This document shows positions 25,128 to 33,240 of a stretch of DNA of 64,000 nucleotides, piece after piece. The notes under the pieces were generated by a model, which was not told where the DNA came from, ran no database searches, and saw only the letters and a program-made list of their open reading frames with translations. The position numbers were made by a program, and so were the translations under genes. Origin of the DNA: Burkholderia sp. NRF60-BP8. Its GTDB lineage: Bacteria > Pseudomonadota > Gammaproteobacteria > Burkholderiales > Burkholderiaceae. Within the stretch, counting starts at the first letter, position 1. Each line of letters begins with the position of its first letter. The stretch covers positions 1,240,001-1,304,000 of the forward strand of contig NZ_CP013372.1 of NCBI RefSeq assembly GCF_001522585.2. Direction: 5' to 3'.

Positions 25128-26273
25128 TCAGCGCTTGAACGTATCGACGGCCGTGCGGCCGACGGCCGGATCGTCGGTGAAGAAGCCGTCGATGCCCGCG
25201 CGCAGGTACGCCTGGATCTCGCGCACCGAGCCGGCCGTGTTGCGCGTGGCCGGCGTGCCGCCGTCCTTCAGCGACGCGGGCAGGAAGTTGTTCTCGGGGC
25301 GGAACGTGTACGGATGCACGACGAGGCCGGCCTCGTGCGCGTAGCGCACGTATGGCGTCGGCTGCTGCAGCGTGCCGTCCGCGGCGACCGCGATGATCGA
25401 CGTCTTGTACGGCCCGACGCCGTTCGCATAGGTCGCGATTTCGCGCATGCCGTCGCGCGTCGACAGGTCGCCGTAGGTGCGCTTGTCGTTCGCCTTCACG
25501 AAGTCGTACGGGCGCTGGCCTGCTTCGTCCATCAACTGCACGAGCTGCCAGTTCGGCTGGCTCGACTTGATCCGGTTGCGGATCGTCTTCAGGTTCGCGA
25601 CTTCGAACGACTGGATGTAGACGGTCGCCGTGCGCGACGTGTACGGATCCTTCAGCAGTGCGTCGACGAGACGGTCCTCGAGCGGCAGGCCGATCGACTG
25701 GAAATAGGTCGGATGCTTGGTTTCCGGATACAGGTGGATCGTGCGGCCGGTCTGTGCGGACATCTGTTTCGCGAGCGCGACGATCTCGTCGAAGGTCGGA
25801 ATCTCGAACTGGTCGTTGTATGCGGTATTGGCGGGGCGCACCTGCGGAATGCGCTCGCGCGCCCGCAGCGTCTTCAGCTCGGCGAGCGTGAAATCCTCGG
25901 TGAACCAGCCGGTCAACTGCACGCCGTCGATCGTCTTGGTCGCCTTGCGGCTCGCGAACTGCGGCAGCGCCGACACGTTCGTCGTGCCCGAGATCTCGTT
26001 CTCGTGGCGCGCGACCAGCACGCCGTCGCGCGTCGCCACGAGGTCGGGCTCGATGATGTCCGCGCCGTCCTCGATCGCCTTGCGGTACGACGCGAGCGTG
26101 TGTTCGGGGCGCAGCGCGCTCGCGCCGCGATGGCCGACCACCTGGACCTTAGCGGAAATCGGCTGCGTGGGATCGCGCGTGAGATCGTCGTCGCCGCCGC
26201 ACGCGGCGAGCAGGAACGCGGCGGCACAGGCGAACGGGACGTAGCGCAGGGAGGTCGGGCGCTTGAGGAGCAT
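25128..26273 (-). CDS. Glycerophosphodiester phosphodiesterase, lipoprotein form (GlpQ-like)
   Basis: A 381-residue protein. A lipoprotein signal ends in the lipobox LLAAC (Cys at about residue 25), then GGDDD. The catalytic core has VGHRGASALRPEHTLASY, with the HR and E residues of the active site, and IEPDLVATRDGVLVARHEN, with the metal-binding Glu/Asp and His. It hydrolyses glycerophosphodiesters to glycerol 3-phosphate and an alcohol, supplying carbon and phosphate. Lipidation suggests it is held at the periplasmic or outer membrane. It stands alone, divergent from the squalene synthase gene with a 368-bp gap, and convergent with the rhodanese gene. Confidence 0.93.
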   Translation of the reverse strand: MLLKRPTSLRYVPFACAAAFLLAACGGDDDLTRDPTQPISAKVQVVGHRGASALRPEHTLASYRKAIEDGADIIEPDLVATRDGVLVARHENEISGTTNVSALPQFASRKATKTIDGVQLTGWFTEDFTLAELKTLRARERIPQVRPANTAYNDQFEIPTFDEIVALAKQMSAQTGRTIHLYPETKHPTYFQSIGLPLEDRLVDALLKDPYTSRTATVYIQSFEVANLKTIRNRIKSSQPNWQLVQLMDEAGQRPYDFVKANDKRTYGDLSTRDGMREIATYANGVGPYKTSIIAVAADGTLQQPTPYVRYAHEAGLVVHPYTFRPENNFLPASLKDGGTPATRNTAGSVREIQAYLRAGIDGFFTDDPAVGRTAVDTFKR

Positions 26274-26641
26274 GTCGATGAACCTTCGAAACGGAGTCGG
26301 AAAAGGGCGCTCGCGCCGGTGGCCGGGCGGGGCGCCGGGCTGAACGGGATCGAACGGAGCGCGATCGTCGCACTGAATAATTACATATGTATTACTCGTG
26401 CCTTTCCGTTTGTTTTTGAGGGCGGCGCATGCGCCGGGGCGGTCGAGCGCGGGTTTGCCCGCGCGGGCATCCGCCCGCCGCAGGCTGCCCGCGCGCCGGA
26501 TGCACTAAACTTGCGGGAATTTTGCATCGCCGCACCGGGGCCGCCGCCGCCGGGCGCGACGATGCGGCGACTCGCGGGCCGGCGCGGGCGCCCGGCGCCC
26601 GCGTGCGTCCGGGGCGCGCGCCGACCGATTTTTCCCGACCC
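26274..26641. promoter_or_regulatory. Divergent intergenic region upstream of squalene synthase, with strong hairpin
   Basis: An AT-rich island around 26377-26410 contains the palindrome TACATATGTA (26382-26391), a likely promoter area. The 230 bp before the squalene synthase start is extremely GC-rich and holds a perfect inverted repeat, CGCGGGCGCC-C-GGCGCCCGCG (26583-26603), 38 bases before the ATG. It could restrict translation or be a protein site. No gene is credible here. Confidence 0.45.
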
Positions 26642-27709
26642 ATGACGACCCATACCGATCCCGCCTATCTGCTCGGCGAGCTGCTGAAGAACGTTTCCCG
26701 CTCCTTCTACCTGACGCTGCGCGTGCTGCCCGACGGCATGCGCGACCCGGTCGGTCTCGCGTATTTGCTTGCGCGCGCGGCCGACACGATCGCCGACACG
26801 GCACTCGTCGCGCCCGACCGCCGTGCGACGCTGCTGACCGATCTGCGCGACGACGTCGAGCGGCTCGGCGACGGCGCGGCGCTGTCGCGTTCGCTCGAGG
26901 ACGTGACGCGGATGCAGACCGATTCGCACGAACACCTGCTGCTGGGCTCGATGGAGCCGATGCTCGCGCTGCTGCGCGCGCAGCCGGAGGCCGATCGCGC
27001 GTCGATCCGCAAGGTCGTCGCGACGCTCACCGCGGGGATGGAATTCGACCTGCGCACGTTTCCGGACGAACAGTCGGGGCAGGTCGCATCGCTGCCGACG
27101 CGCGATGCGCTCGACCGCTACACGTACCTCGTCGCGGGCTGCGTCGGCGAGTTCTGGACCGACATGACGGACGCGCACACGCGCGCCGCGCGCGGCTGGG
27201 ATCTGCCGGACATGCGCGAGAAGGGCATCCGTTTCGGCAAGGCGCTGCAGATGACCAACATCCTGCGCGACTGCGCGAAGGATCTGCGCATCGGCCGCTG
27301 CTACCTGCCCGACGACGTGCTGCGCGCGCACGGGCTCGTCGTGGCCGACCTGATGCAGCCGGAGGCTTCGGCGCGCGCGCGCGGCGTGCTGGTCGACCTG
27401 CTGCGCGTCGCGCTCGATCAGTATCGCGACGCCTGTCTGTATACGCTCGCGATTCCGCGTCGTTTCGTGCGGCTGCGGCTCGCCTGCCTGTGGCCGATCA
27501 TGATCGGCCTCGAAACGCTCGAACTGCTGGCCGGCCACGCTGCGTGGCTCGACCCGGCGAAGCCGGCCAAGGTGCCGAGAAAGCGTATCTACCGGATCAT
27601 GGCGGCGTCGCTCGCGCGGGTCGGCTCGAACACGGCGATCCGCGCGCGCCTGAACGCGCTCGTCGATGCCGTCAGCGCGCGGCTCGCGCACCCCGCGACG
27701 CAGCATTGA
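26642..27709 (+). CDS. Squalene synthase (farnesyl-diphosphate farnesyltransferase type)
   Basis: A 355-residue trans-isoprenyl head-to-head synthase. The first Asp motif is DTIADT (about residue 47) and the second is NILRDCAKDL followed by RIGRCYLP, the eukaryote-like squalene synthase pattern. Near the N terminus, NVSRSFYLTLRVLPDGMRDPVGLAYLLARAAD is diagnostic. It condenses two farnesyl diphosphates to squalene, the hopanoid precursor; most Burkholderia also have a separate HpnCDE route. ATG 26642 fits the start of family similarity, although the frame is open upstream. The ribosome-binding site is poor. It has no hopanoid neighbours here, so its role (hopanoids or another lipid) is inferred. 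Confidence 0.9.
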   Translation: MTTHTDPAYLLGELLKNVSRSFYLTLRVLPDGMRDPVGLAYLLARAADTIADTALVAPDRRATLLTDLRDDVERLGDGAALSRSLEDVTRMQTDSHEHLLLGSMEPMLALLRAQPEADRASIRKVVATLTAGMEFDLRTFPDEQSGQVASLPTRDALDRYTYLVAGCVGEFWTDMTDAHTRAARGWDLPDMREKGIRFGKALQMTNILRDCAKDLRIGRCYLPDDVLRAHGLVVADLMQPEASARARGVLVDLLRVALDQYRDACLYTLAIPRRFVRLRLACLWPIMIGLETLELLAGHAAWLDPAKPAKVPRKRIYRIMAASLARVGSNTAIRARLNALVDAVSARLAHPATQH

Positions 27710-27714
27710 AGATC

Positions 27715-27735
27715 GCCGGCGCGGCAGGCGCCGGC
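27715..27735 (+). terminator. Hairpin terminator after squalene synthase
   Basis: GCCGGCGC / GCGCCGGC make a perfect 8-bp stem with a 5-nt loop, 5 bp after the stop codon. It is followed by a C/T-rich run (ATTCCCTCCC) rather than a clean U tract. Confidence 0.5.
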
Positions 27736-28189
27736 ATTCCCTCCCGGCCCGCATTCGTCGGGCCGTTCCCGTTGCGTCTGCGGCACGCCGACTAAAACGT
27801 TTTCATGATTTCGTGTTTCGAAACGTGGGTGTCATGAACGTCGGCGATCCTGCGCGGCGGCGTGAATCGCGGCGTCAGCTTCGATCGCGCATTTGTAAGA
27901 CGTTTCATCGCCGAAGGCGTCTGACGACATCGGACGGTCGCGTGGCACCCGTAAAAATGTAAAGCTAGGGTTTTCACCGGCAAACGCCGGAAACGCCCGC
28001 CGCACAAGCGTTTTGGGCTGTCATGTAACCGTTTGGTGAACCCGCGCGTTGCGTCGATCATACGATGACCGACTGCACATGTTGGGAAACAATTGGTAAT
28101 CCGTCAGAATCGCGTCGGCATGTACTCGCACATGTGTCAGTCATAAAACCACACCAGAAAAGAAATCATTCTTTGAGGACGGAGAATCA
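27736..28189 (+). promoter_or_regulatory. Long AT-richer leader and promoter region of the porin gene
   Basis: These 454 bp carry no credible gene. The last 250 bp are clearly less GC-rich than the surroundings. A perfect 10-bp palindrome GTTTCGAAAC (27814-27823) lies in the first part. GGACGGAGAATCA provides the ribosome-binding site for the porin ATG at 28190. The length suggests a long 5' UTR or several regulatory sites, as usual for osmoporin genes, and could host a small RNA target; none is proven. Confidence 0.5.
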
Positions 28190-29422
28190 ATGAAAAAGCG
28201 CGTCGCTTTCGCCATGACGGCAGTGGGTCTCGCAGCCGCTACCGCCGCCCACGCCCAGAGCAGCGTGACCCTGTACGGTATCGTCGACAACGCCATCGCT
28301 TGGCAGAACAACTCCTCGGGCACCGGTGCGACCACCGGCGGTCACTCGAAAGTGCAGATGGCCACCGGCATTTGGGCAGGCAGCCGCTTCGGCCTGAAGG
28401 GCAGCGAGGATCTTGGCGGCGGCACGAAAGCGATTTTCCAGTTGGAAGCCGGCTTCAACGCGAATAATGGCTCGTCGCAGTGGACGCAGGGCGGCGGTAT
28501 CTTCACGCGCCAGGCATGGGTCGGTATGACGAACCCGACGTACGGTACGCTGACGGCCGGCCGCCAGTACACCGCGTACTACACGCTGCTGTCGCCGTAT
28601 AGCCCGACGACCTGGCTGACCGGTTACTACGGCGCGCACCCGGGCGATATCGATTCGCTGGATACCAGCTACCGTGCGAACAACTCGATCGTCTACATGT
28701 CGCCGAAGTTCTATGGCTTCACGGTCGGCGGTTCGTACTCGCTCGGCGGCGTGGCAGGCAGCTTCAACCGCGGCTCGACCTGGAGCGCAGCAATCCAGTA
28801 TCTGAATGGCCCGGCAGGTATCGCAGTCGGCTATCAGCGTGTCAATAACGCGACGTTGGGTGGTGGCCTGTGGGGTACGGCTTCGACCGTCGAGAACGGT
28901 ACGAACGTTGATTCCAAGGGTAATGCCATTGGTGTCCAGCCGGCCGTGTCGTCGATCAACAACGGTTACGCGGGTGCCCAGTCGCAGCAGCGTCTGGCTG
29001 TAACGGCGGGCTATCAGTTCACGCCGGCGTGGGACATCTCGGTATCGTACTCGAACGTCCAGTACATCCCGGGCACGCTGTCGGGCTTCACGAATACGGC
29101 GATCTTCAACACGGCGGGCGCCGTGCTGCACTGGAAGGCAGCGCCGCAGTGGGACTTTGCAGCGGGCTACTCGTACACGGCTGCAACGCAGTCGAACGGC
29201 ATCTCCAGCGCGGCCAAGTACCACCAGGTTACGCTGTCGCAGTACTACAGCCTGTCGAAGCGCACGGGCCTGTACGCAGTTGAGGCTTATCAGCATGCGA
29301 GCGGCAACACGTTGAACGGCGGCAAGATCATCGCTGCAACGACGTCGATCGGTGACGGCGTGGGCGCGGGTTCGAAGCAGAACCAGATCGCCGCTGGCGT
29401 CGGCCTGATCCACCGCTTCTGA
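28190..29422 (+). CDS. Major outer-membrane porin (Gram-negative porin family)
   Basis: A 410-residue porin with signal peptide (1-23, ending HAQ), mature start SSVTLYGIVDNAIAW, many aromatic beta strands, and the C-terminal HRF. Codon use differs from most of the window: more AT in third positions and strong preference for highly expressed codons (for example AAC, GGT, CTG, CGT). With the strong GGAGAA site, the long leader and the textbook terminator at 29462, this suggests an abundant protein. It has no metabolic neighbours, so it is probably a general porin rather than part of a catabolic operon. Confidence 0.94.
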   Translation: MKKRVAFAMTAVGLAAATAAHAQSSVTLYGIVDNAIAWQNNSSGTGATTGGHSKVQMATGIWAGSRFGLKGSEDLGGGTKAIFQLEAGFNANNGSSQWTQGGGIFTRQAWVGMTNPTYGTLTAGRQYTAYYTLLSPYSPTTWLTGYYGAHPGDIDSLDTSYRANNSIVYMSPKFYGFTVGGSYSLGGVAGSFNRGSTWSAAIQYLNGPAGIAVGYQRVNNATLGGGLWGTASTVENGTNVDSKGNAIGVQPAVSSINNGYAGAQSQQRLAVTAGYQFTPAWDISVSYSNVQYIPGTLSGFTNTAIFNTAGAVLHWKAAPQWDFAAGYSYTAATQSNGISSAAKYHQVTLSQYYSLSKRTGLYAVEAYQHASGNTLNGGKIIAATTSIGDGVGAGSKQNQIAAGVGLIHRF

Positions 29423-29461
29423 TGCCGCGCGGCGCGCGAGCGCCGCTCACGGCATGCGGGA

Positions 29462-29493
29462 CGAAAAAACCGGCTTTCGAGCCGGTTTTTTCG
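29462..29493 (+). terminator. Strong intrinsic terminator, active in both directions
   Basis: AAAAAACCGGCT (29464-29475), loop TTCG, AGCCGGTTTTTT (29480-29491): a perfect 12-bp stem with a UUCG tetraloop and U6 run. The A run on the other side gives a U tract on the minus strand too, so it also ends the convergent cupin transcript. Confidence 0.92.
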
Positions 29494-29526
29494 TTTACGT
29501 CGCGAGCGTTCGCCCGATCCTCAGGA

Positions 29527-29946
29527 TCACCGATCGATCGGCGACTTCAACGGCTGATGCTCGCCCGTCAGCCCGAACACGACGAGTTGCGCGGGCTCGG
29601 TCGCGCTCGCATTGCGCGACACCTGGTGCCGCGAGCCGGGCGGCTCGTACCAGCCTTCGCCGGCGCGATAGCGTTGCAGCGGGCCGCCGTTCACCTGCGA
29701 CAGCACTTCGCCCTTCGACACCACGGCGAACACCGAGCCGAGATGCCGGTGCGCTTCGGACGCCTGACCGGGCGCATAGTCGACCGTCGCGACGACGACG
29801 CGCTTGCCGGGCGCTTCGGGCACGGCCTGCTGCATGATCGCGTGCACGGCGTCGCCGGCGTCGTGCGCATGGGCGGCGGCCGGCAGCGCCGCGGCGAGCA
29901 CGAGTCCGGCGCACAGCGCGACGGGATGGAGCGGGGAACGGATCAT
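29527..29946 (-). CDS. Periplasmic cupin-domain protein
   Basis: A 139-residue protein with a signal peptide (about residues 1-27, ending AHAHDAG) and one cupin barrel. Metal ligands are suggested by GQASEAHRHLGSVFAVVSKGE, with two His and a Glu, and PGSRHQVSRNAS with the last His. It is probably a small exported metal-binding enzyme or sensor. It follows the AhpD-like gene by 10 bp and is convergent with the porin, ending next to the bidirectional terminator. The pairing of a secreted cupin with a carboxymuconolactone-decarboxylase-like protein is common, but its substrate is unknown. Confidence 0.85.
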   Translation of the reverse strand: MIRSPLHPVALCAGLVLAAALPAAAHAHDAGDAVHAIMQQAVPEAPGKRVVVATVDYAPGQASEAHRHLGSVFAVVSKGEVLSQVNGGPLQRYRAGEGWYEPPGSRHQVSRNASATEPAQLVVFGLTGEHQPLKSPIDR

Positions 29947-29956
29947 CGTCGGCTCC

Positions 29957-30394
29957 TTACTCGGGCATCTTGCGGAACGCGATCGCGAAGCGGTTCCACG
30001 AATTGATCGTCGCGATCAGCATCGATAGGTCGAACAGCTCCTCGTCGGTGAAGTGCGGCTTCACGGCTTCCCAGACGGCGTCGGGCACATGGTTGCTGGC
30101 CACGAGGGTCAGCGCCTCGGTCCATTCCAGCGCCGCGCGCTCGCGCTCGGTGAAGAACGGCGTTTCGCGCCACGTGACGACGGTCGCGAGACGGCGATCG
30201 GTTTCGCCGCCCTTGCGCGCGTCGGTCGTGTGCATGTCGACGCAGAACGCGCAGCCGTTGATCTGCGACGCGCGCAGGCGGACGAGCTCGGCGAGCGGCT
30301 TCTCGATCGAGCTCTTCGCGAGGAATTCCTCGGCGTTGCGCATCACCTTGATGGCATTCGGGCTGGCGGCATAGAAGTTCAGGCGCGGTTGCAT
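29957..30394 (-). CDS. AhpD-like / carboxymuconolactone decarboxylase family protein
   Basis: A 145-residue all-helical protein. The active site C48-A-F-C51 with H55 (NGCAFCVDMH) is the alkylhydroperoxidase AhpD core motif, so a thiol-dependent peroxidase or related redox role is likely rather than decarboxylation. The C-terminal region (NSWNRFAIAFR) is standard for this subfamily. It lies between a MocR gene (96-bp gap) and the cupin gene (10-bp gap) on the same strand. In many Burkholderiales such genes are the target of the linked MocR regulator, which I take as the likely control here. Confidence 0.9.
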   Translation of the reverse strand: MQPRLNFYAASPNAIKVMRNAEEFLAKSSIEKPLAELVRLRASQINGCAFCVDMHTTDARKGGETDRRLATVVTWRETPFFTERERAALEWTEALTLVASNHVPDAVWEAVKPHFTDEELFDLSMLIATINSWNRFAIAFRKMPE

Positions 30395-30490
30395 GGCAGG
30401 TCCTTTTCGGTTGGGTAGCGCCGGGGTGGCGCGACAGGACCCACTTTAAGAGCCGCACTGGCCTGCTTGAATAACCAATTCCGGGAAAAT

Positions 30491-31975
30491 TCAGGTAACC
30501 AGTGGCGACCCGCCCGCGAGGCTGGCCTCCAGCAAACCGGCCAGCTTCGCGAGCGCCGCGTCGATGCGCAGCGCGTCGATTCCGCCATAGCCGAACAGCA
30601 GCCCCGGGCGCACCGGCACGCCCACGTGGAACGCCGAGATTCCGTACAGACCGATGTCCTGCGCCCGCGCCGCGCGGACCAGCGCCGCTTCGTCGAGCCC
30701 CGGCTTCAGGTGCGCGGCCAGGTGGATGCCGGCGGTCGGCACGATTGCGTCGAACCACGGCGCGAGTTCGCCGCGCAGGTGGGCGATCAGCATCTTGCGA
30801 CGCGCGTCGTAGTGCTTCTGCACGCGTTTCAGGTGCCGCGCGAAATCGCCTTCGAGCATGAAGCGCGCGAGCGCCGCCTGCGTCAGCGTGCACGTGTGCC
30901 AGTCGACGATCTGCTTGGCCTTGGCGAGCGCGCCGCGCAGCGCGCGCGGCGGAATCGCGTAGCCGATCCTCAACTCGGGGAAAATCGTCTTCGAGAACGT
31001 GCCGACGTACGCGACGAGGCCCGTGCGGTCGAGGCTCTTCAGCGATTCGACCGGCCGCCCTTCGAAACGGAATTCGCCGTCGTAGTCGTCCTCGATGATC
31101 ACCGCGCGACGGTGCTGCGCCCATTCGAGCAGCGCGACGCGGCGATCGAGCGTCATCGGCATGCCGAGCGGGAACTGGTGCGACGGCGTCACGTAGACGA
31201 GCCGCGCGTCGTCCGGCAGCCGCTCCGTGACGAGGCCGTGCGCGTCGACCGGCACGCCGATCACCGTCGCGCCGAGCGACGCGAACGCGGCGCGCGCCGG
31301 CGGATAGCCGGGATCCTCGACCGCGACGACGTCGCCCGGCCGCACGACGACGCGCGCGAGCAGGTCGAGCGCCTGTTGCGCGCCTTGCGTGACGAGCACG
31401 TCGTCCCAACTGCAGGCGACCGCGCGGCTGAATGCGACGTAGCGCGCGATCGCGCCGCGCAACTGCGGGTCGCCGGCCGGGTCGTGATACTGGCCGGGGC
31501 CGCGTGCCTGCCGACGCAGCGCGTGATGCAGGCAGCGCCGCCATGCGTCGAACGGGAACAGCGTCTTGTCGGTCACGCCGCCGCGAAAGTCGAAGCCGGG
31601 CGCGTCCTGCGGCGCGGGCATCGCGAGCGCATCGGGCAGGTCGTTCCACAGCGCGCGCGCATCGACCGCGTCGACGCGCGGCGTCTCGTCGACGATCGAC
31701 GGCGCCGACGTCGCCGCGGCGTGCGGCACGCGCGCCAGGCCGTCGGCGACGAACGTGCCGTCGCCGGCGCGTGTCGTCAGGTAGCCCTCGGCGACGAGGC
31801 GCTCGAAGGCGTCGAGCGTCGTCTTGCGCGACACGCCGAGCTGTTTCGCGAGGTCGCGCGTCGACGGCAGCCGCGCGCCGCCTTCGAGACGCCCGTCGAC
31901 GATCGCGGTGCGCAGTTGCCGGAAGATTTGCCCCGTCAGGTCGTGACGGCCTTCGATGCGGATCGCGATGTCCAT
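30491..31975 (-). CDS. MocR-type transcriptional regulator
   Basis: A 494-residue GntR-HTH/aminotransferase fusion. The winged helix spans about residues 10-80 (LPSTRDLAKQLGVSRKTTLDAFERL). After a linker the PLP domain has the lysine in VGTFSKTIFPELRIGY and the aspartate in EDPGYPPAR. It is transcribed towards the AhpD-like and cupin genes and divergent from a LysR gene with a 225-bp gap. It is only distantly like the MocR at 6709. It probably senses PLP, an amino acid or an amine; the target is inferred to be the downstream redox pair. Confidence 0.92.
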   Translation of the reverse strand: MDIAIRIEGRHDLTGQIFRQLRTAIVDGRLEGGARLPSTRDLAKQLGVSRKTTLDAFERLVAEGYLTTRAGDGTFVADGLARVPHAAATSAPSIVDETPRVDAVDARALWNDLPDALAMPAPQDAPGFDFRGGVTDKTLFPFDAWRRCLHHALRRQARGPGQYHDPAGDPQLRGAIARYVAFSRAVACSWDDVLVTQGAQQALDLLARVVVRPGDVVAVEDPGYPPARAAFASLGATVIGVPVDAHGLVTERLPDDARLVYVTPSHQFPLGMPMTLDRRVALLEWAQHRRAVIIEDDYDGEFRFEGRPVESLKSLDRTGLVAYVGTFSKTIFPELRIGYAIPPRALRGALAKAKQIVDWHTCTLTQAALARFMLEGDFARHLKRVQKHYDARRKMLIAHLRGELAPWFDAIVPTAGIHLAAHLKPGLDEAALVRAARAQDIGLYGISAFHVGVPVRPGLLFGYGGIDALRIDAALAKLAGLLEASLAGGSPLVT

Positions 31976-32200
31976 CGCAGTGGTTACCTCGATTCGAGTC
32001 GTTTCGCGTGAATCAGCATACCGGAAGTCGCCCGCGTCAGCCGCGGGTCGACGGTAGGCGAGCGGCTTCGCGCGAGAGCGGCCGGGCCACGCATTCCCGC
32101 GGCGGGAACCGGCCGTCCCGGCAAGCCGGCTCGTCGTCCGATTGGACCGCCGCGTGCCGCTGCCGTACGATCCACGACAACCTCATCCCGGAGCGACCTC

Positions 32201-33118
32201 ATGCTGTCCGAAGACGAACTGGCGCTGCTCGACGCGATCCGCGCCACCGGCAGCCTGTCGCGTGCCGCCGCGCGGCTCGGCAAGGCGCCGTCGACGGTGT
32301 CGCATGCTGCGCGCCAGCTCGAAACGCGGTTCGACGCATTGCTGTTCGACCGGCGCGGCTACCGGCTGCAACTCACGCCGGCCGGACAATTGCTGGCCGA
32401 CGAGGCGGCGCGGCTGGCGCTCGACGTCGCACGGCTGACGCAACGCGTGCGACAGGTCGCGAGCGGCTGGGAGGACCGGCTGTGGATCGTCAGCGACGAA
32501 GTGCTGGAGTTCGATACGCTGCTGCCGGTCGTTCGCGCATTCGATGCGCTCGATTCCGGCGTGTCGCTGCGTTTCACGCACGAGGTGCTCGGCGGGACCT
32601 GGGAGGCATTGCGCGACGGCCGCGCGGATCTGGTCGTCGGTGCGACCAACGAGCCGCCGGCGATTCCGGGCCTCAAGTGGTTCGAACTCGGTGCGATGGA
32701 ATGGGTGTTCGCGGTGTCGCCGCGCCATCCGCTGGCGTCCGCGAGCGCGGTGCTGACGCGCGATGCGATCGGCGCGCACCGCGCGGTCGTCGTCGCCGAC
32801 TCGTCGCGGCGCGCGGCCGGCCGCGCGTACGGCCTGCTCGGCGGGCAGGCGATGCTGGCGGTGCCGTCGATGCGTGCGAAGATCCTCGCGCAGCGCGATG
32901 CGCTCGGCGTCGGCTGGGTGCCGCGCCGGCGCGTGACGTCGTTGCTCGCGCGCGGCGAACTGGTCGAGAAGCAGACGGCCGATCCGCGCGAGCCGAATCT
33001 GCTGTACGTCGCGTGGCACGGCGATCGCGACGGTCGCGCGCTGCAATGGTGGCTGGAGCGACTGCGCGAGCCGCGACTCGCGCGGCGATTGCTCGACGGG
33101 ATCGACGTGGTCGGTTGA
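32201..33118 (+). CDS. LysR-family transcriptional regulator
   Basis: A 305-residue LysR protein with HTH in residues 1-60 (ELALLDAIRATGSLSRAAAR, then APSTVSHAARQLE) and a two-lobed effector domain. GGAG precedes ATG 32201. It is followed on the same strand by a short-chain dehydrogenase after 122 bp. That gap contains a 27-bp perfect inverted repeat with a T-N11-A core, a likely LysR-type site. The regulator therefore probably controls the SDR gene. The inducer is unknown. Confidence 0.92.
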   Translation: MLSEDELALLDAIRATGSLSRAAARLGKAPSTVSHAARQLETRFDALLFDRRGYRLQLTPAGQLLADEAARLALDVARLTQRVRQVASGWEDRLWIVSDEVLEFDTLLPVVRAFDALDSGVSLRFTHEVLGGTWEALRDGRADLVVGATNEPPAIPGLKWFELGAMEWVFAVSPRHPLASASAVLTRDAIGAHRAVVVADSSRRAAGRAYGLLGGQAMLAVPSMRAKILAQRDALGVGWVPRRRVTSLLARGELVEKQTADPREPNLLYVAWHGDRDGRALQWWLERLREPRLARRLLDGIDVVG

Positions 33119-33131
33119 GCGCGCTCGCTTC

Positions 33132-33158
33132 AACATGTTCGACGTTTTCGAACATGTT
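33132..33158. promoter_or_regulatory. 27-bp perfect inverted repeat, probable LysR-type operator
   Basis: AACATGTTCGA (33132-33142), 5-nt spacer CGTTT, TCGAACATGTT (33148-33158). The inner part contains T-N11-A (33139-33151), the LysR box pattern. Each arm also contains the 8-bp palindrome AACATGTT. It lies 82 bp upstream of the SDR start. There is no U tract after it, so a terminator is unlikely. Confidence 0.65.
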
Positions 33159-33240
33159 CGCCGCGCCGGTCGTACGGCAACGCCGCGCGTCGCGCGCATC
33201 CTGTGCTCACGGTCAACTCACCGGTTCACAGGAGAACATC

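Noticed and set aside
27792..28061. An 89-codon minus-strand ORF in the porin leader
   Set aside because: No ribosome-binding site, no known motif, and unusual composition; more likely chance in the leader region.
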